Position numbers and translations under genes: made by a program | The notes under the pieces: generated by a model | The model's database searches: none | What the model was told of the DNA's origin: nothing | The model's input: the letters and a program-made list of their open reading frames with translations, nothing else | Shown here: one piece after another, positions 33,901 through 45,711 of the stretch | Layout: each line of letters starts with the position of its first letter | How positions within the stretch are numbered: the first letter of the stretch is position 1 | NCBI GenBank assembly: GCA_001557505.1 | Contig: LSAX01000007.1 | Coordinates: 3,410,001 to 3,474,000 of the forward strand | Reading direction: 5' to 3' | Origin: Reticulascus tulasneorum | Taxonomy: Eukaryota; Ascomycota; Sordariomycetes; Glomerellales; Reticulascaceae | Length of the DNA stretch: 64,000 nt

Positions 33901-36900
33901 GCCACACAGCCATGGCTGTTGCAGGCAGGCTATTCCAGTCGGGATACCCGGTCAACATCGGCTCCGTCAACAATGATCAGAAGACAGCTGGAAGCTCTGG
34001 CTACCTGACAGATCTGCCACCATTCCGATGGAACCATGAGCTTAAGTACTGGAGTGAGTCGCACAGGGCGAAGGCTCACAGATTCCGCGAACATCCCCGA
34101 AAGGACCTGGTTGGCTCTGAGACTTATGATCATCTGCCGAATGAACCACGATTCCGGAACATGCTGCGTATGGTCGAGGTGCCATGGGTTCAAGACCATA
34201 AAGTTCAGGGCTCAATGCTTTACCCTGCCGCTGGCATGATGATTATGGCCATCGAAGCAGCCTTCCAAAAAGCTGACAAGACCCGCGAAATCGAGGGTTA
34301 TGAGCTGCGAGATGTCATTATCGGCAAGGCAATTGTCGTTCCCGAAGATGAGGCCGGCGTGGAGCTGATGCTCACCATCAAGCCATTCCGCCTTGGCTCT
34401 CAGGCGCTCACATCTGTCTGGCAGGAGTTCCAGCTTTATTCCAGAAACGAGATCTGGGACCTGAACTGCTCTGGGCTCATTCAGGTCAAGTATAAGACTG
34501 CGGCCAATTCCGTATTTGCGGACGAGGACTCTCTCCTCTCCGAGAAATATCAGACAACTTTCCGCCAGATCTTAGACAACAGCACTCGGTCGCAGCACCC
34601 TTCGCACTTCTATGACCACCTTGACACCATTGGACTGCACTATGGACCGGTCTTCCAAGGACTGGATGAGATCAAGAGGGGCGAATTCCAAAGTGCCTGC
34701 AAAGTCGTGATTCCAGACACGAAGAGCATCATGCCGCACCAAATCGAATACCCTCACGTCATCCACCCAGCTACTTTGGACAGCATCATCCAAATGGTCT
34801 TGCCTTCATACTCCAGCGTTGACGAGGACCTGAACTGCCCCGTGGTCCCAACTTCTATTGGTCGGCTTTACGTGTCGGCAGACATCCCCACCGCGCCTGG
34901 CACCTCGCTGCCAGGATATTCCATTGTCGACTGGTCATGCCCAAGTGATGGCATTGCCTCGGTTGTAGTTTCTAACGAGACATGGGATAAGCCGTTGATC
35001 GTTTTCGAGGAATTCAGGGCAACGGAAGTGTCCTTGCCCGCCGCCGCCGGCCTTGGCTCCACAGCAGCCATGCGGAAGCTCGGTTCCTACACCCACTGGC
35101 AGGAGGACCTGTCACTACTGAATAAAGAGCAGATCATGGTGTTGAACTCCAAGGTGGTAGAGACTACTCCCTCGATCGAAAGAAAGGTTCAAGAGGAGCT
35201 TGAAATTGCATCTTTCATCTATATCAAGCGGGTGCTCAAGCAATGCTCGCCTGAAGAAGCAGAAGGCTTCCAATGGAACTTCAAGCTATTCTACAAGTAT
35301 ATGCAGCGATGCTACAAACTTGGTCAGGCGGGTAAGCTCTGCTACCAGAAAGAGTCACCTGAGATCGATTGGCTTCATTTGAGCGCAGAAGAAGAGTCGA
35401 AGATTCTCGAGCGTGTCCGCAAATCCAGCAGCAACGGTGCCGCCATTGTTCAGCATGGAGAGCATTTAGTAGAGATCCTCCGTGCACAAGTTCAGCCACT
35501 GCAAATCCTCATGCAAGACAACTATCTCACGAATTACTACACGTCCGGTCTCGGCTTCGCCCAATCGTACACCCGAATGGCCTTCTATCTTGACTTGGTC
35601 GCCCATAAGAACCCTGGCCTCAGGATTCTCGAGATTGGTGGTGGCACTGCCGGGGCTACCCTTCCCATCATGGAAGCCCTCAGCGGACCCGGAGGTGCTG
35701 ATCCACGATTCTCCAACTTCACCTTCACTGATCTCAGTCTTGGCTACTTTGAAAAGGCGAAAGAGAAGCTCGCACCTTGGCTGCCTCTGATGACATTTTC
35801 CAAGTTGAATATTGAGGAAGATCCAATAACCCAAGGGTTTGAAGAGGGTTCATATGACATTATTGTCGCCTCAAATGTCCTGCACGCAACTCGTTTTATG
35901 GGTAACACGCTGAGGAACGCGAGAAAGCTCCTGAAACCGTAAGTCTCGGGTCCATCCTAATCATTTACCGCAGAGAGGCTCATTGTATGTAGGGATGGTA
36001 AGCTTGTTCTTGCCGAAATCACGAACCCGTGTGGGAAAATGAGAACCCACATGCTTGTCGGTTCATTGGAAGGATGGTGGTACGGTAAGTGTTATGTTTA
36101 TTGACTTCGTCTGATGCAATTCACTAACCCTTTACTTTGTAGGTGAGGAAGATGGCCGTCATTACGGGCCAACACTGTCCGTTGATCAGTGGGATGCTAC
36201 AATGAAGGAAGCGGGCTTTACCGGAGTCGACGTCTCATTTGAAGATTTCAAGGACCCCCAGGATGTGGAGATGTCGGTCATTGTTACGACGGCCACGGAG
36301 CAAATTGTTCCTCCAGCCCCTCAAGAGGTCTTGATTGTCTTGCCACAGCGCCCAGGCATTGAGACTCTTGCCTTTGCAAATCGTATGACCAATACTCTTA
36401 AGGCAAACGGATCTACCGAAGTAACAACCCTGCGACTCGAGGACACTGTCAAGATCGATATTGCAAGCAAGTCGTGCCTCGTTCTCCTCGACGCGGAGAA
36501 GAGTCAAGGTGGCTTCCTTCCAGAAGTCTCGCAGGAGGACTGGGACGCTTTGAAGCACCTGGTGTTCTCGTCTGCGGAATTCACATATATCACCCGTGGT
36601 GGTGCTGTAGGGAGCCAGAACCCGTCTAGCAACCTAATGACCGGGTTGGCAAGATGCATTCGATCTGAGAATCCTTCACTTAGCGTCGCGACCATAGACA
36701 TCGAACTCGACGATCTACTGGATTCGGATGAAACAGCAACGGCTATCTATAAGGTCCTCACGGCCATCCGCGCAACCAAAGAAGACGAAAGACATGAGTG
36801 GGAGTATGCGGTGCGCAACGGATTGCCCTTGATTCAGAGGGTTCTTCTCGAGCGAGGAATTAACGATGTCATTGCCACCTACAACTCCGCACCAAAGCCC

Positions 36901-39222
36901 GAGGATACGAAGTTCAGCCAAGAGCAGCGACCACTCAAGCTCGAGATTGGCACGCCTGGGCAGCTCGACACCCTCCGCTTCACTGATGACAAGATGGTTG
37001 TTGGACCACTCCTCGATGATGAAGTGGAGATCCAAGTCAAGGCGGCTGGCCTGAACTATGACGACGTCATGGTTGCCATGGGGCAACTAACCTATCAGCC
37101 GCTCGGGATGGACTGCAGTGGTGTTGTGAGCCGGGTTGGTAACCGCGTCACGACCTGCAAGCCAGGAGACCGTGTCATGACGTGGAAGGCAGGAACCTTC
37201 GGTAACGTAACCCGGAGTTCAGAGTCCATGGTTCAGCGAATCCCCGAAGCCACGGACTTCGCGACTGCAGCCTCCTTGCCACTCATTTACAGCACTGCAC
37301 AGTTTGCACTCTCAGAAGCGAGCCGCTTACGCAAGGGAGAGACTGTTCTAATCCACGCAGCCTCTCGAGGTGTTGGCCAAGCTGCAATCATCCTAGCCCA
37401 ACATATTGGCGCCGAAATCTTTGCTACTGTTTCATCGGAGGCCAAGAAGCAGCTGCTGATGGACAATTACAGCATCCCAGAAGACCACATTTTCAGCAGC
37501 CGTGACAGCAGCTTTGTGAAAGGTGTTTTGAGATTGACGAACGGGCGCGGTGTCGACGTTGTCTTGAACTCGCTCTCCGGTGAGACTTTGCGGGAGACTT
37601 GGCATTGTATCGCTCGCTTCGGACGATTTGTCGAGATGGGTCGAAAAGATATTGTCGCCAATACTGGACTTGACATGGCACCATTCCTCAGAAACGTCAC
37701 ATTCCAAGCCATCAATCTTGTCGATCTTCTCAGCCATAATGTCCAAACAACCTCTCGCATCTTTAGCGAAGTTATGGAACTTGTCAAACAAGGCGTTGCA
37801 CGGCCACTCGCGCCTATCACTGTCATGCCATTCTCACGCATAGAGGAGGCATTCCGGCTGATGCAATCTGGCGAGAATACCGGAAAGATTGTCCTCGAAG
37901 CCCATGACGACGATATAGTCGCTGCGCTCCCCGCCGGTATCCCTGAAGTACGGTTCAACCCCAACGCCACTTACATTCTTGCTGGTGGTAGCGGTGGCAT
38001 TGGCCGGTGCATCACTGAGTGGATGGCCAAGTCTGGTGCTAAGAACATTCTCCTACTCTCACGATCAGGTGCCAAAAAAGCATCGGTCAAGAGCTTGGTC
38101 AACCAACTTCGCAAGCAAGGGGTGAACGTGGACGCTTGGGAATGTGATGTCGGGGATGAGAGCCAGCTCGTCCATGCTGTGGCTCGTTGCAAGCATGAAT
38201 CGTGGCCGCCAATTCGCGGTGTTTTCCAGGGTGCTATGGTTCTCCGCGACGGAGTAAGTCATTATCAGAGTCCCATTCAGATTGTATTGCTAACATTCGT
38301 ACCACTCTAGATCTACGAAACCATGTCTCGCGACCAGTTCCTTGAGGCAACACGCCCCAAAGTCCAAGGAAGTTGGAACTTGCACAAGCATCTCCCCAAA
38401 GATATGGACTTCTTCGTCCTGCTTTCCTCTATTGCAGGCATTACTGGAAATCGTGGCCAGGGTAACTATTCTGCTGCCAACACATACCAAGACTCTCTGG
38501 CTCGCTACCGTCACAGCTTGGGTCTCAAGGCCTGCGCCATTGACGTCGGTATGGTTCTTGGAGTTGGGTTTGTGGCCGAAATCAAGGAGGATCGCGTGCT
38601 GGAGAACCTCAAGATGTGGAACTTCTCGGGCATCCGCGAGAAGGAGTTCCTTGGAATCCTCCAAGCAGCAATTACTGGTCAAAGCATCGGTGGCGCTGTG
38701 GTTCCACCGCAACTTATCACTGGTCTGGCGACTGGTGGCATGATGGCTCAAAGTGGAAACAAGTATCCGGGCTGGTTCACCAGTGAAGCCAAGTTCTGGC
38801 ACATGAGTCTGGTGGATACCCATCAGATCCTGCAAGAGGATGTTGAAGAGTCTGCACCGTTCATGGCTCAGCTGTTGCAAGCGTCCAACGCGGAGGAGGC
38901 GTCGGATATCGTGTGCGAGGCTCTCGTAAAGAAATTGGCGAAGTTGATGACAGTATCGCCTGGTACGTACATCTTGCCCAGTGCTTACACTTGCAATTGC
39001 TAATATACTTCTCTAGTTGATATCGAGGCTAGCAGGCCAGTCAGCAGCTATGGCGTAGACAGTCTTCTGGCTGTAGAGCTCCGATCATGGGTTTACACTG
39101 AGATGAAAGCCGATGTTTCTGTCTTTGACTTGTTGAGTAACATTGCCATCTCGACGCTCGCCAAGAAGATTGTGTCGCTTTCTAAATTGATGCCGGAAAG
39201 TTTCTTCGCAGCGGCGGAGTGA
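30942..39222 (+). CDS. highly reducing type I polyketide synthase (KS-AT-DH-cMT-ER-KR-ACP)
   Basis: Eight exons join in frame to about 2,619 residues: 30942-31329, 31394-31662, 31734-32985, 33049-35938, 35993-36084, 36143-38253, 38311-38962 and 39017-39222. KS: Cys198 in DTACSAS, His333 in EAHGTGTP, His373 in SNIGHLEGASG. AT: FTGQGAQW near 596 and Ser683 in GHSSGE. DH: His1020 in DHKVQGSMLYPAAG and Asp1214 in HPATLDS. Methyltransferase: LRILEIGGGTAGAT near 1495-1505. ER: LNYDDVMVAMG and the NADPH loop HAASRGVGQAA near 2035. KR: LAGGSGGIGR near 2244 and Tyr2387 in GNYSAANTYQ. ACP: Ser2567 in YGVDSLLAVE. Every domain keeps its key residues, so a reduced, possibly methyl-branched chain is expected. 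There is no thioesterase or reductase at the C-terminus; release probably needs the neighbouring hydrolase. Confidence 0.96.
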
Positions 39223-39638
39223 TCTTGTTTTTCTTACGTATTCTATTGTGTTTATACCTGTGGCGTTTATATGATGCTTTCTTTCGGTTCTCTCCTGTTC
39301 ATAATACAATTAGATTATTAGATTATCTTGCACCATCACTTTCTCTGTATCTGTTCTCGTCTTATAAGAGTGAGTGGCTCCTGTCATTCGGGCCTTCGAA
39401 AGGCTGTAAACTCACAGCAAGACATAGAGATCGCGAACAAGCAGAGATGTACAATTTCATCAGATGCCAGAATACAAGAACTGTTGCGCCTTTGATGCTT
39501 CCAGTAGTCCCAGAAAAGACTATACCGGTCTTCCTTTCAGATGATGGAGTGTTGGTAGAAATACACAAGTGCCCGCCCGCCTATGCTATCCGTCATGGTC
39601 GCATTTACATCTAGTTCATACATTTGCAAAATGTTCCA
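39223..39638. other. 3' region between convergent PKS and receptor-like gene
   Basis: About 0.4 kb containing both 3' untranslated regions. A plus-strand frame of 131 codons spans it but has no recognised motif and starts at the PKS stop codon, so it is not called. Confidence 0.5.
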
Positions 39639-41203
39639 TCATGCTCGATGACGGAATGCCTCCTCTGAGCCATGTGCCGAATTGGCACTGGATTCCCCTC
39701 GCTGACTGCCATTAATTTGCCGGCCCTTGCCGTGAATCTCAACCACAACTGTTGTGGTTCTGTCCATTTGAATTTCCATTCTCATATCGGCACGTCCTGA
39801 TGGGCCTCTCAAAGACTCCTGACTGATGCTTCTCTGTCCAGGCTTTCTGTTAGCACCGTGACTCAGCGGTATGTCTCTGCTCATCGTTCTCACTCCCCCG
39901 AGTCCCATGCGGCTCCAAATCGAAGGCTTCCTGTCCCCGGCACCGCCCGCAAGGATCTCACCATCACTTGCGCCCTGTACCCATACCATGTTTCCGTATT
40001 TTCGGCTGGCTGGCGTGCGGATGAATGTAAAAGTGTCCAGGCCAAGGGCATCATCGTTGTCGACCGCGCCGAAGATCAGTGTTCGCCTTGTAATGCCCCA
40101 TAGCAGGACATCCAGCCACCCATTGCTGACGATCAACGCGCCAGCAGCACAGAAATATTCTACTGGCACATTCGCACCCGCCATAGTGGCGATACGGCCC
40201 ACGGCAAGCGGTGATGTGCATACCACGTAAATGATTGGATATACGAGAAACGCCGGGTGGTGTCCGGAAGATGCAGCCGAAACCTGGGCTGTTATAGGTT
40301 GGCGGCTTTCAATAGAGTTTTTGTTGTTCGGCCACAATGAAACTGGATTAACAGAGCTCGAGGACCGAGACCTTAGTGTCAAGAATATCAATGTATAAAG
40401 GAACGAGGTGAGCGCCAGCGATATAAAGATGAACAGATAATGGGTAGCGAGACGAATAGTCTCGTAGCTCTCGTTAATCCAGCACTATACAAAGATTAGC
40501 TTCGTTTATCTCCTGCGTTACTAGTTTAAGCACTCACCCATGCAGCCGCTCGAACGAAAAAGCCTCCCACTGGCTCGCCATTCCTTGTAGAGGCGACTCC
40601 TATTAGACTGATCCCATAGACAAAAATCCATGTGCATACAACGCCAGTCGTCACAGCCCAGTGCGGCGGTTTGTATCCCCGGACCACTGTCAGGTAGGTA
40701 TGGACTGCAATTGAAGAGATAAAGCAACTTGATGCAAGGTCACCGCTTGAGACGAACCAACCCTGGGCCCAGCAGGTGCCGGAATCCACGAAAACGCCAT
40801 TTCGTCCCACCCATACTGCATTGAGGAGGAATGCCATTGCCTGATGCATGTCCGCAAGGAGAAGATTGAAGAGCAAAACAACAAATTGGTTAGGACGCGG
40901 CCGTTTTGGAATCGTTCTTTCAGGGTCCTGATTTGCACTTGAGCCTGTAAGTGCGAAGTGCCGTTGATCGAGGCCCAGCGAAAGATCCGCGTTGCCTGAC
41001 GAGCCATCATCTTTCTTCCTCCTCGTTCGAATATGCCATCTGATTAGTTTGTAAGAAAGATGGAAGAAAAGGGTTGTTGTTGAGGCGAATGAGATGCATG
41101 CGATGACGGCGACCGCAGTCAAGCCACGGTAGTGGCTTATTGGTAGTGGTGAAAGTGTATCGCTTTCCAGCGCGAGCGCCACCGATTCAAGGCGCCGTGC
41201 CAT
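39639..41203 (-). CDS. seven-transmembrane receptor-like protein (Git3/cAMP-receptor-like GPCR)
   Basis: Two exons, 41203-40538 and 40484-39639, give 503 residues from MARRLESVALAL; the frame is open to 41362 but the extra 53 residues look non-coding. Hydrophobic helices include GLTAVAVIACISFASTTTLF, QFVVLLFNLLLADMHQAMAF, a segment ending DLASSCFISSIAVHTYLTVV, HWAVTTGVVCTWIFVYGISL, HYLFIFISLALTSFLYTLIF, FLVYPIIYVVCTSPLAVGRI and FCAAGALIVSNGWLDVLLWG. A Cys between helices 2 and 3 (GTCWAQGWF) and another before helix 5 (AWCWINESYE) suit the GPCR disulfide. The layout (LADMHQA, GDLAS, IAVHTYL) resembles fungal Git3-type nutrient or cAMP-receptor-like GPCRs. The cytosolic tail of about 165 residues is Arg/Ser-rich. 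The splice junction restores AAAW|CWINESYE exactly. Exact GPCR class is uncertain. Confidence 0.82.
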
Positions 41204-43453
41204 GCCGAAAGAAGGACTTAAGCCTCCTTGACTTTCTTCTGACAGAACATGGAAATGAAGTAGCATCCATGAGCAATCTGCCAAGCGACCGTTGCAATGT
41301 GGCGGCCCATCCTTTTGAGGAAAAAGCTGGTGATGATAAGGGGCCGGACGATCGTATGTCAAGCGTTATCTGGGCTTAAATGTTCCCGCACCCGCGGTGT
41401 GTTCCCCTGCTTCAGCTATGTGAATCCATGCCAAGCAATTTTGCTATTGACGAGTCGCGGGATTTTGATTGCTGCTGGTGGAGGAACCTGGGAGCACCAA
41501 CTCCAATTAAGGCATTATGGTCGCAGCTAGAAAGCACACTAGTCGACCCTTGTCCCATTTAGAGGGCTAATCCCCTCTCCGGACCCTGCTGATCCTGGGA
41601 TGCGGGCATCTCCCCAACCCCCTGCCGAATTAGCAATCTTTGGAAGAGATGGATGGGTACTTCAGGGACCAGATCGCACGCAACGAGAATGAGAGAGTTG
41701 TGGCGCGGGGTTCGACTCCAGCTCAGCATCTTGAGTGAGCGGTTAGTCAATTGAGCCATACCTCGGTTTCCTTCATTACAGATTACTCGTCTCGATGTTA
41801 TACACTAAGTTCCTGAGCTGATCCTCGGTGGATCGTTCCATTGATTGTGTGCGAGACAGAATCAGGGGATGCTGGAACCCCACAGGACGACATGGACAGC
41901 CTGGTCGGGATTGTGTCCGTAATTCGGGTCGCGATCACCCCGAACCCTGTCATTTCTCCTGAGTTTTCTATGTAAGCATCTTCAGCTCATCAATCTGTCG
42001 AGCTTTGAATTGCTACATATGTAGAAAGTAATCCCTGGAGATGGGGACATGATAAAGGTCTACATATCAGACGCCACAATCTGAGCCGACTTTGAGCCTC
42101 CCTTGTATTGAACAATGGAGGCACAATTAGCATTCAAGCTACCTCCACTGTATCCTGATCTGATCGCGGTGGCGTTTGTAGTAGACTTCATGGTGGCGCC
42201 TGTGTCGTCACTCGTGGGCGCCATGCTTAATTCTATGTCCCTGTCCAATCGCACGGCCGCCGTGCGGCCTCTGAACGCCACGTCAGATTGATCCCCATCT
42301 CGCTGGCATAACCCGACGAAATCCAGCTCGTGGCTTAGTGCTTGGTTCGCTGCGTAGACCACTCCTAGATAAGCTCTAATACATATGTACATACATGCTG
42401 TAGCAAGTACAGCGAGCTGCACATCCGGCTTAGCCATATTTGTACTGGTGCTGACTTGGAGGCATGGATTCACAATTTTGAGCTCCACCGAAGTATTCAG
42501 CTCTGATGTACGTATTACGTTCGTAGGGGCCCAAGCAACAAATGTGGGTTTTGGTGTCTGAAGACGTTGCATTGTTCAGTCGGACTCGTCATTTCGAGCC
42601 TAGTACAGATTAGCGTTGCCTGCCCTTGTGCATGTTCTCTGATCTGGGTTCATGGTTCCCTTTAGCAAGGCCCCATCACTAACGTTCCCTTATTTGCGCT
42701 AGGTTAGTGCAGACTTAGCGACTCCGCCACTTCGCAACGGAAATTCCACATGGCATCTACATAGACTTGGCTGTTCCATAGCGGTTCAAATGTGGACCTC
42801 TAATTGATTTTTAACGCCCTCAAATCACCGTACAGCCCTAAGCAAAGCATCTACTGGTCGATATTCCCCACTCGAAGTAACTAAAAACTACTATCGTCAA
42901 ACGTCAACGTGAATAGCGCATCAAAGAGCCCCGTAGCTGCACTGGTGGCACGATCAAGGGAGGCTTTCCACTAGACCGCTACGGCAGGCCGCATCCTGGA
43001 CCACCACCACTCCATCCACCATCTGCAATACTGGCCACTGATCCAGTCTTATAGATACGCCCATCAAAGTAATGTTCGAAGTTCGAGAAAGTAACCTGCC
43101 GTGTTATAGTGCGTGTGTTGTAGTGTACCTTCCATTTGCAACTGAGAAACGCCGCTGTTTTGAAGGTGTCAGGGGCTTGATCATAAGTCATTTGCTGAAT
43201 CGAGGCACTGGACTGGGAGATGTTGCTAGGAGTCACGAAGAAAGAGATTCTGTATCCGACTGTCAATGCTCATTGGCGGAAACATGCTTCGATAGTTTCA
43301 TGGTTATGGCAAAGGTTCAAAAATACAATCACCCAGATTCGCCCGAAGCCTCGCGTTTCGAGGTACTGCCTTGTTCTTACTCGCATCAGCAGGGTCAGGA
43401 CGAAGCTCGTAATCTGTGTTTGCTCAAGTGATACGGGCGATAAGACTGTAACC
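41204..43453. other. intergenic, no supported gene
   Basis: About 2.25 kb between the receptor-like gene and the monooxygenase. Minus-strand frames at 42060-42572 (170 codons, one hydrophobic stretch) and 42979-43266 (95 codons, Gly-rich end) were examined. Neither shows a known motif or a convincing splice partner, so neither is called. A tRNA-like fragment near 41695-41765 does not fold into a cloverleaf on either strand. Confidence 0.5.
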
Positions 43454-44746
43454 TTACAGGCGCCCACGTGGAGTCGCTAAACCAGCGGCGATGTCTTTGA
43501 ACCTCGTGTAAGCGTCCGCTTCAGCATCAAAGTTAAGCAGCCAAGGCTCCCTTGTCAGATGGAGAGACTCGGGATTCGCCCAGATAAAGTTCCAGTCAGC
43601 TTTATGCCACTTCTCCCGAGTCTTCACCCCCATCGCTTGCGCTTTGTGGACTCGTTCATATCTAATCTTCTCGTACGCCTTCACGGCTAACGCTACCTCT
43701 TTCTTCCCAGTTAGTTCTAAGCAACAAGCCATTGCAACGCCATCCTCGATTGACTGACTGGCTCCCTGAATCGACGTTGGCAGGAATGGATGGGCAGCAT
43801 CTCCGATCAGTGCTATTCTCGACTTGGGTGAGATGAACGTCGGTAAAGGATCTCGGAAGACGAGTTTATGATCGATAAGCCTTCCTGTTTTCGGCGTCGC
43901 TTTGACGATTTCTGTCACAATCGGAGCCCATCCTTCAATATACTTGAGAGCTTCCTCCACTTTGCCCGGGAACTGCCAGCTCTCTTCAATGTTTCCGTCG
44001 TCGACATGGGTGAAGACCCAATTGAATTCCTTCCCCCCTTTCAACGAAGATGCCAGGAAATGAATGTCAGGACCAATCCATCCTTGATGCGTATCGCCAT
44101 TCACAACTAGGTGTTTCGCCGTCTCGCTCTCTGCAAGGACAGACCCCGGGAACCATGCTCGATACACTGCATACCCAGAAGACTTCGGATTGTCGTCAAA
44201 TCCAAGCACAATCTTTCTGCCGCGGGATCGGACGCCTTCAGCCGCCAGGACAACGTCCGCCGTGATTCGTTTTTCACCATTCACCACGACTCCTGCGTTT
44301 TCATCAGTCTCAAAATAGTCTGTGACTCTCTGTCCGAGACGGATATCAATGCCGCGGTCCTTGACATGTTGATATATAATGTTGTGCAATTCCCCACGAT
44401 GGCCATTGATCCTAGGTCCCCAGCTCTTTTCTTCGGCGAATGATTGCCGGGTGACGAACTTTCCTTTCCAGTGGTAAAGGTCTAACCAGGTCGTTTGACG
44501 GGCGACAAGCTCCATGGACTCGAGCACCCCAGGCCAACGCGCAAATGCACGTGCGCCGTTGGGATCGAAGCTAATGATATCGCCAATCCGTGTGATCTCA
44601 TCCATGTTCTCTGCCTTTTCAAGTAGGATCACAGAATGGCCTTTCCGGTCGCACTCAATCGCCGCAGACATACCAGCGAATCCGGCGCCAACGATGATTA
44701 CGCTGATGCCGGACTTGGGAAGTCGCGGAAAGTCCGCCATGATCAT
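43454..44746 (-). CDS. FAD-dependent monooxygenase (salicylate-hydroxylase type)
   Basis: An intronless frame of 430 residues encodes a class A flavin monooxygenase. The FAD-binding motif is VIIVGAGFAGMSAAIE (GxGxxG at 20-25), followed by the acidic end of strand 2 (LLEKAENM). HRGEL at 116-120 supplies the conserved Arg. The DG-type motif ADVVLAAEGVRSRGR (163-177) has Glu in place of the usual Asp. The second FAD motif is RIALIGDAAHPFLPTSIQG (GD at 315-316). These enzymes use NAD(P)H and O2 to hydroxylate or epoxidise aromatic or polyketide substrates. Lying about 4.2 kb beyond the PKS end, it is a candidate tailoring enzyme of the same cluster, but a catabolic role cannot be excluded. An ATG two codons downstream (44740) is an equally good start. 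Confidence 0.93.
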   Translation of the reverse strand: MIMADFPRLPKSGISVIIVGAGFAGMSAAIECDRKGHSVILLEKAENMDEITRIGDIISFDPNGARAFARWPGVLESMELVARQTTWLDLYHWKGKFVTRQSFAEEKSWGPRINGHRGELHNIIYQHVKDRGIDIRLGQRVTDYFETDENAGVVVNGEKRITADVVLAAEGVRSRGRKIVLGFDDNPKSSGYAVYRAWFPGSVLAESETAKHLVVNGDTHQGWIGPDIHFLASSLKGGKEFNWVFTHVDDGNIEESWQFPGKVEEALKYIEGWAPIVTEIVKATPKTGRLIDHKLVFRDPLPTFISPKSRIALIGDAAHPFLPTSIQGASQSIEDGVAMACCLELTGKKEVALAVKAYEKIRYERVHKAQAMGVKTREKWHKADWNFIWANPESLHLTREPWLLNFDAEADAYTRFKDIAAGLATPRGRL

Positions 44747-45711
44747 GTCTAGCGAATCACTCAGTTTCCAAGACTAGCCTTTATCCTGTCACGGGGTTGT
44801 TTCCTGCGAAGTCCAGCGATTGATTTGGAGCCTATGACCGCGATGACGATGGGCGGATATCACGAGGTTGGGTTGGGGGTAATAGTCTTAATATGTAGGC
44901 TGAACTGCCGACCCCGCTTCCTGCGATCGTGACAGAACGGAATCATGTGGGCCTGGAGCGATATGCTCGGCAGATGATTGGAAAGCGACGGTTGGTTGGT
45001 GGCTGCTTTGCAGAAGTTATGGGATGGGCAGACCAATGCAGCAGTTCCGTTTTCTCCGGGTTGTTGCCAATCCAGTGACGGCCTGCCCAATACCATATGT
45101 TCTGGGGAGAAGTGATGCGGGGAGGTAGTCACAATTCGTGGATGTGTTTGCTCGTGGGTAATCCACCCCCAAATTGCGGGCATATTTATATCGCACATCA
45201 GTGGGAACGCTCTGGCGGACTTCAAAAATCCCCCCATATGGAAATTCACTACTGGCGACTTCGGGTTAGAAATATGTATCACCAAGCTTGACATGGGCTC
45301 TATGGCCACGAGTGCAAGCCCACGAGCAAATAGCGGGTTTCCATCTCGTCGACAACATAGTCATCACAGTGAGCATATGCTTTGATAGCAGCGCAAGTAA
45401 TAAACCCAGGCAGAGTGATCATCATAGGCCCACTGATGCAGATATGCTCACTCTACGGAGGCTGCGGAGCTAAAAGCAGATCCACGGCTTAATATCAAAG
45501 CACTATGGCCACGTTCACGGTGCACAATTTGCGTTTATCCGGAGAACGAGTGCCTCAATCTTGAATGCCACATCATTAGACTCATTATCATTCTATATCT
45601 TATGTTGTTCACCCTTGACCGCTTGAACTGAAGGCATCCAAATTTGCAAGTCACTGCTTCCTCTTCTCCCAACCCCAAATAAGCTGATAGGGGTGATTCT
45701 CTTGGGGCAGA
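44747..45711. other. divergent intergenic
   Basis: About 1 kb between the monooxygenase (minus) and a secreted repeat protein (plus), so promoters of both should be here. A 149-codon minus-strand frame shows no recognisable content. Confidence 0.55.

Noticed and set aside
39219..39614. 131-codon plus-strand frame directly after the PKS
   Set aside because: It starts at the PKS stop codon, has no known motif, and lies where the 3' untranslated region should be.
41690..41765. tRNA-like words (GGTTCGACTCC and a D-arm-like GGCTCAATTGACTAACC)
   Set aside because: The T-arm-like word reads on the plus strand and the D-arm-like word on the minus strand; no cloverleaf forms in either direction.
42060..42572. 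170-codon minus-strand open frame with one hydrophobic stretch
   Set aside because: No recognised motif and no convincing splice partner; kept only as part of the intergenic note.
42979..43266. 95-codon minus-strand frame ending in a Gly-rich string, possibly spliced to a frame at 43270-43467
   Set aside because: The only plausible donor and acceptor are in incompatible phases, so the two frames cannot be joined.
44860..45309. 149-codon minus-strand frame upstream of the monooxygenase
   Set aside because: No known motif; it lies in the divergent promoter region and has no splice link to the monooxygenase.
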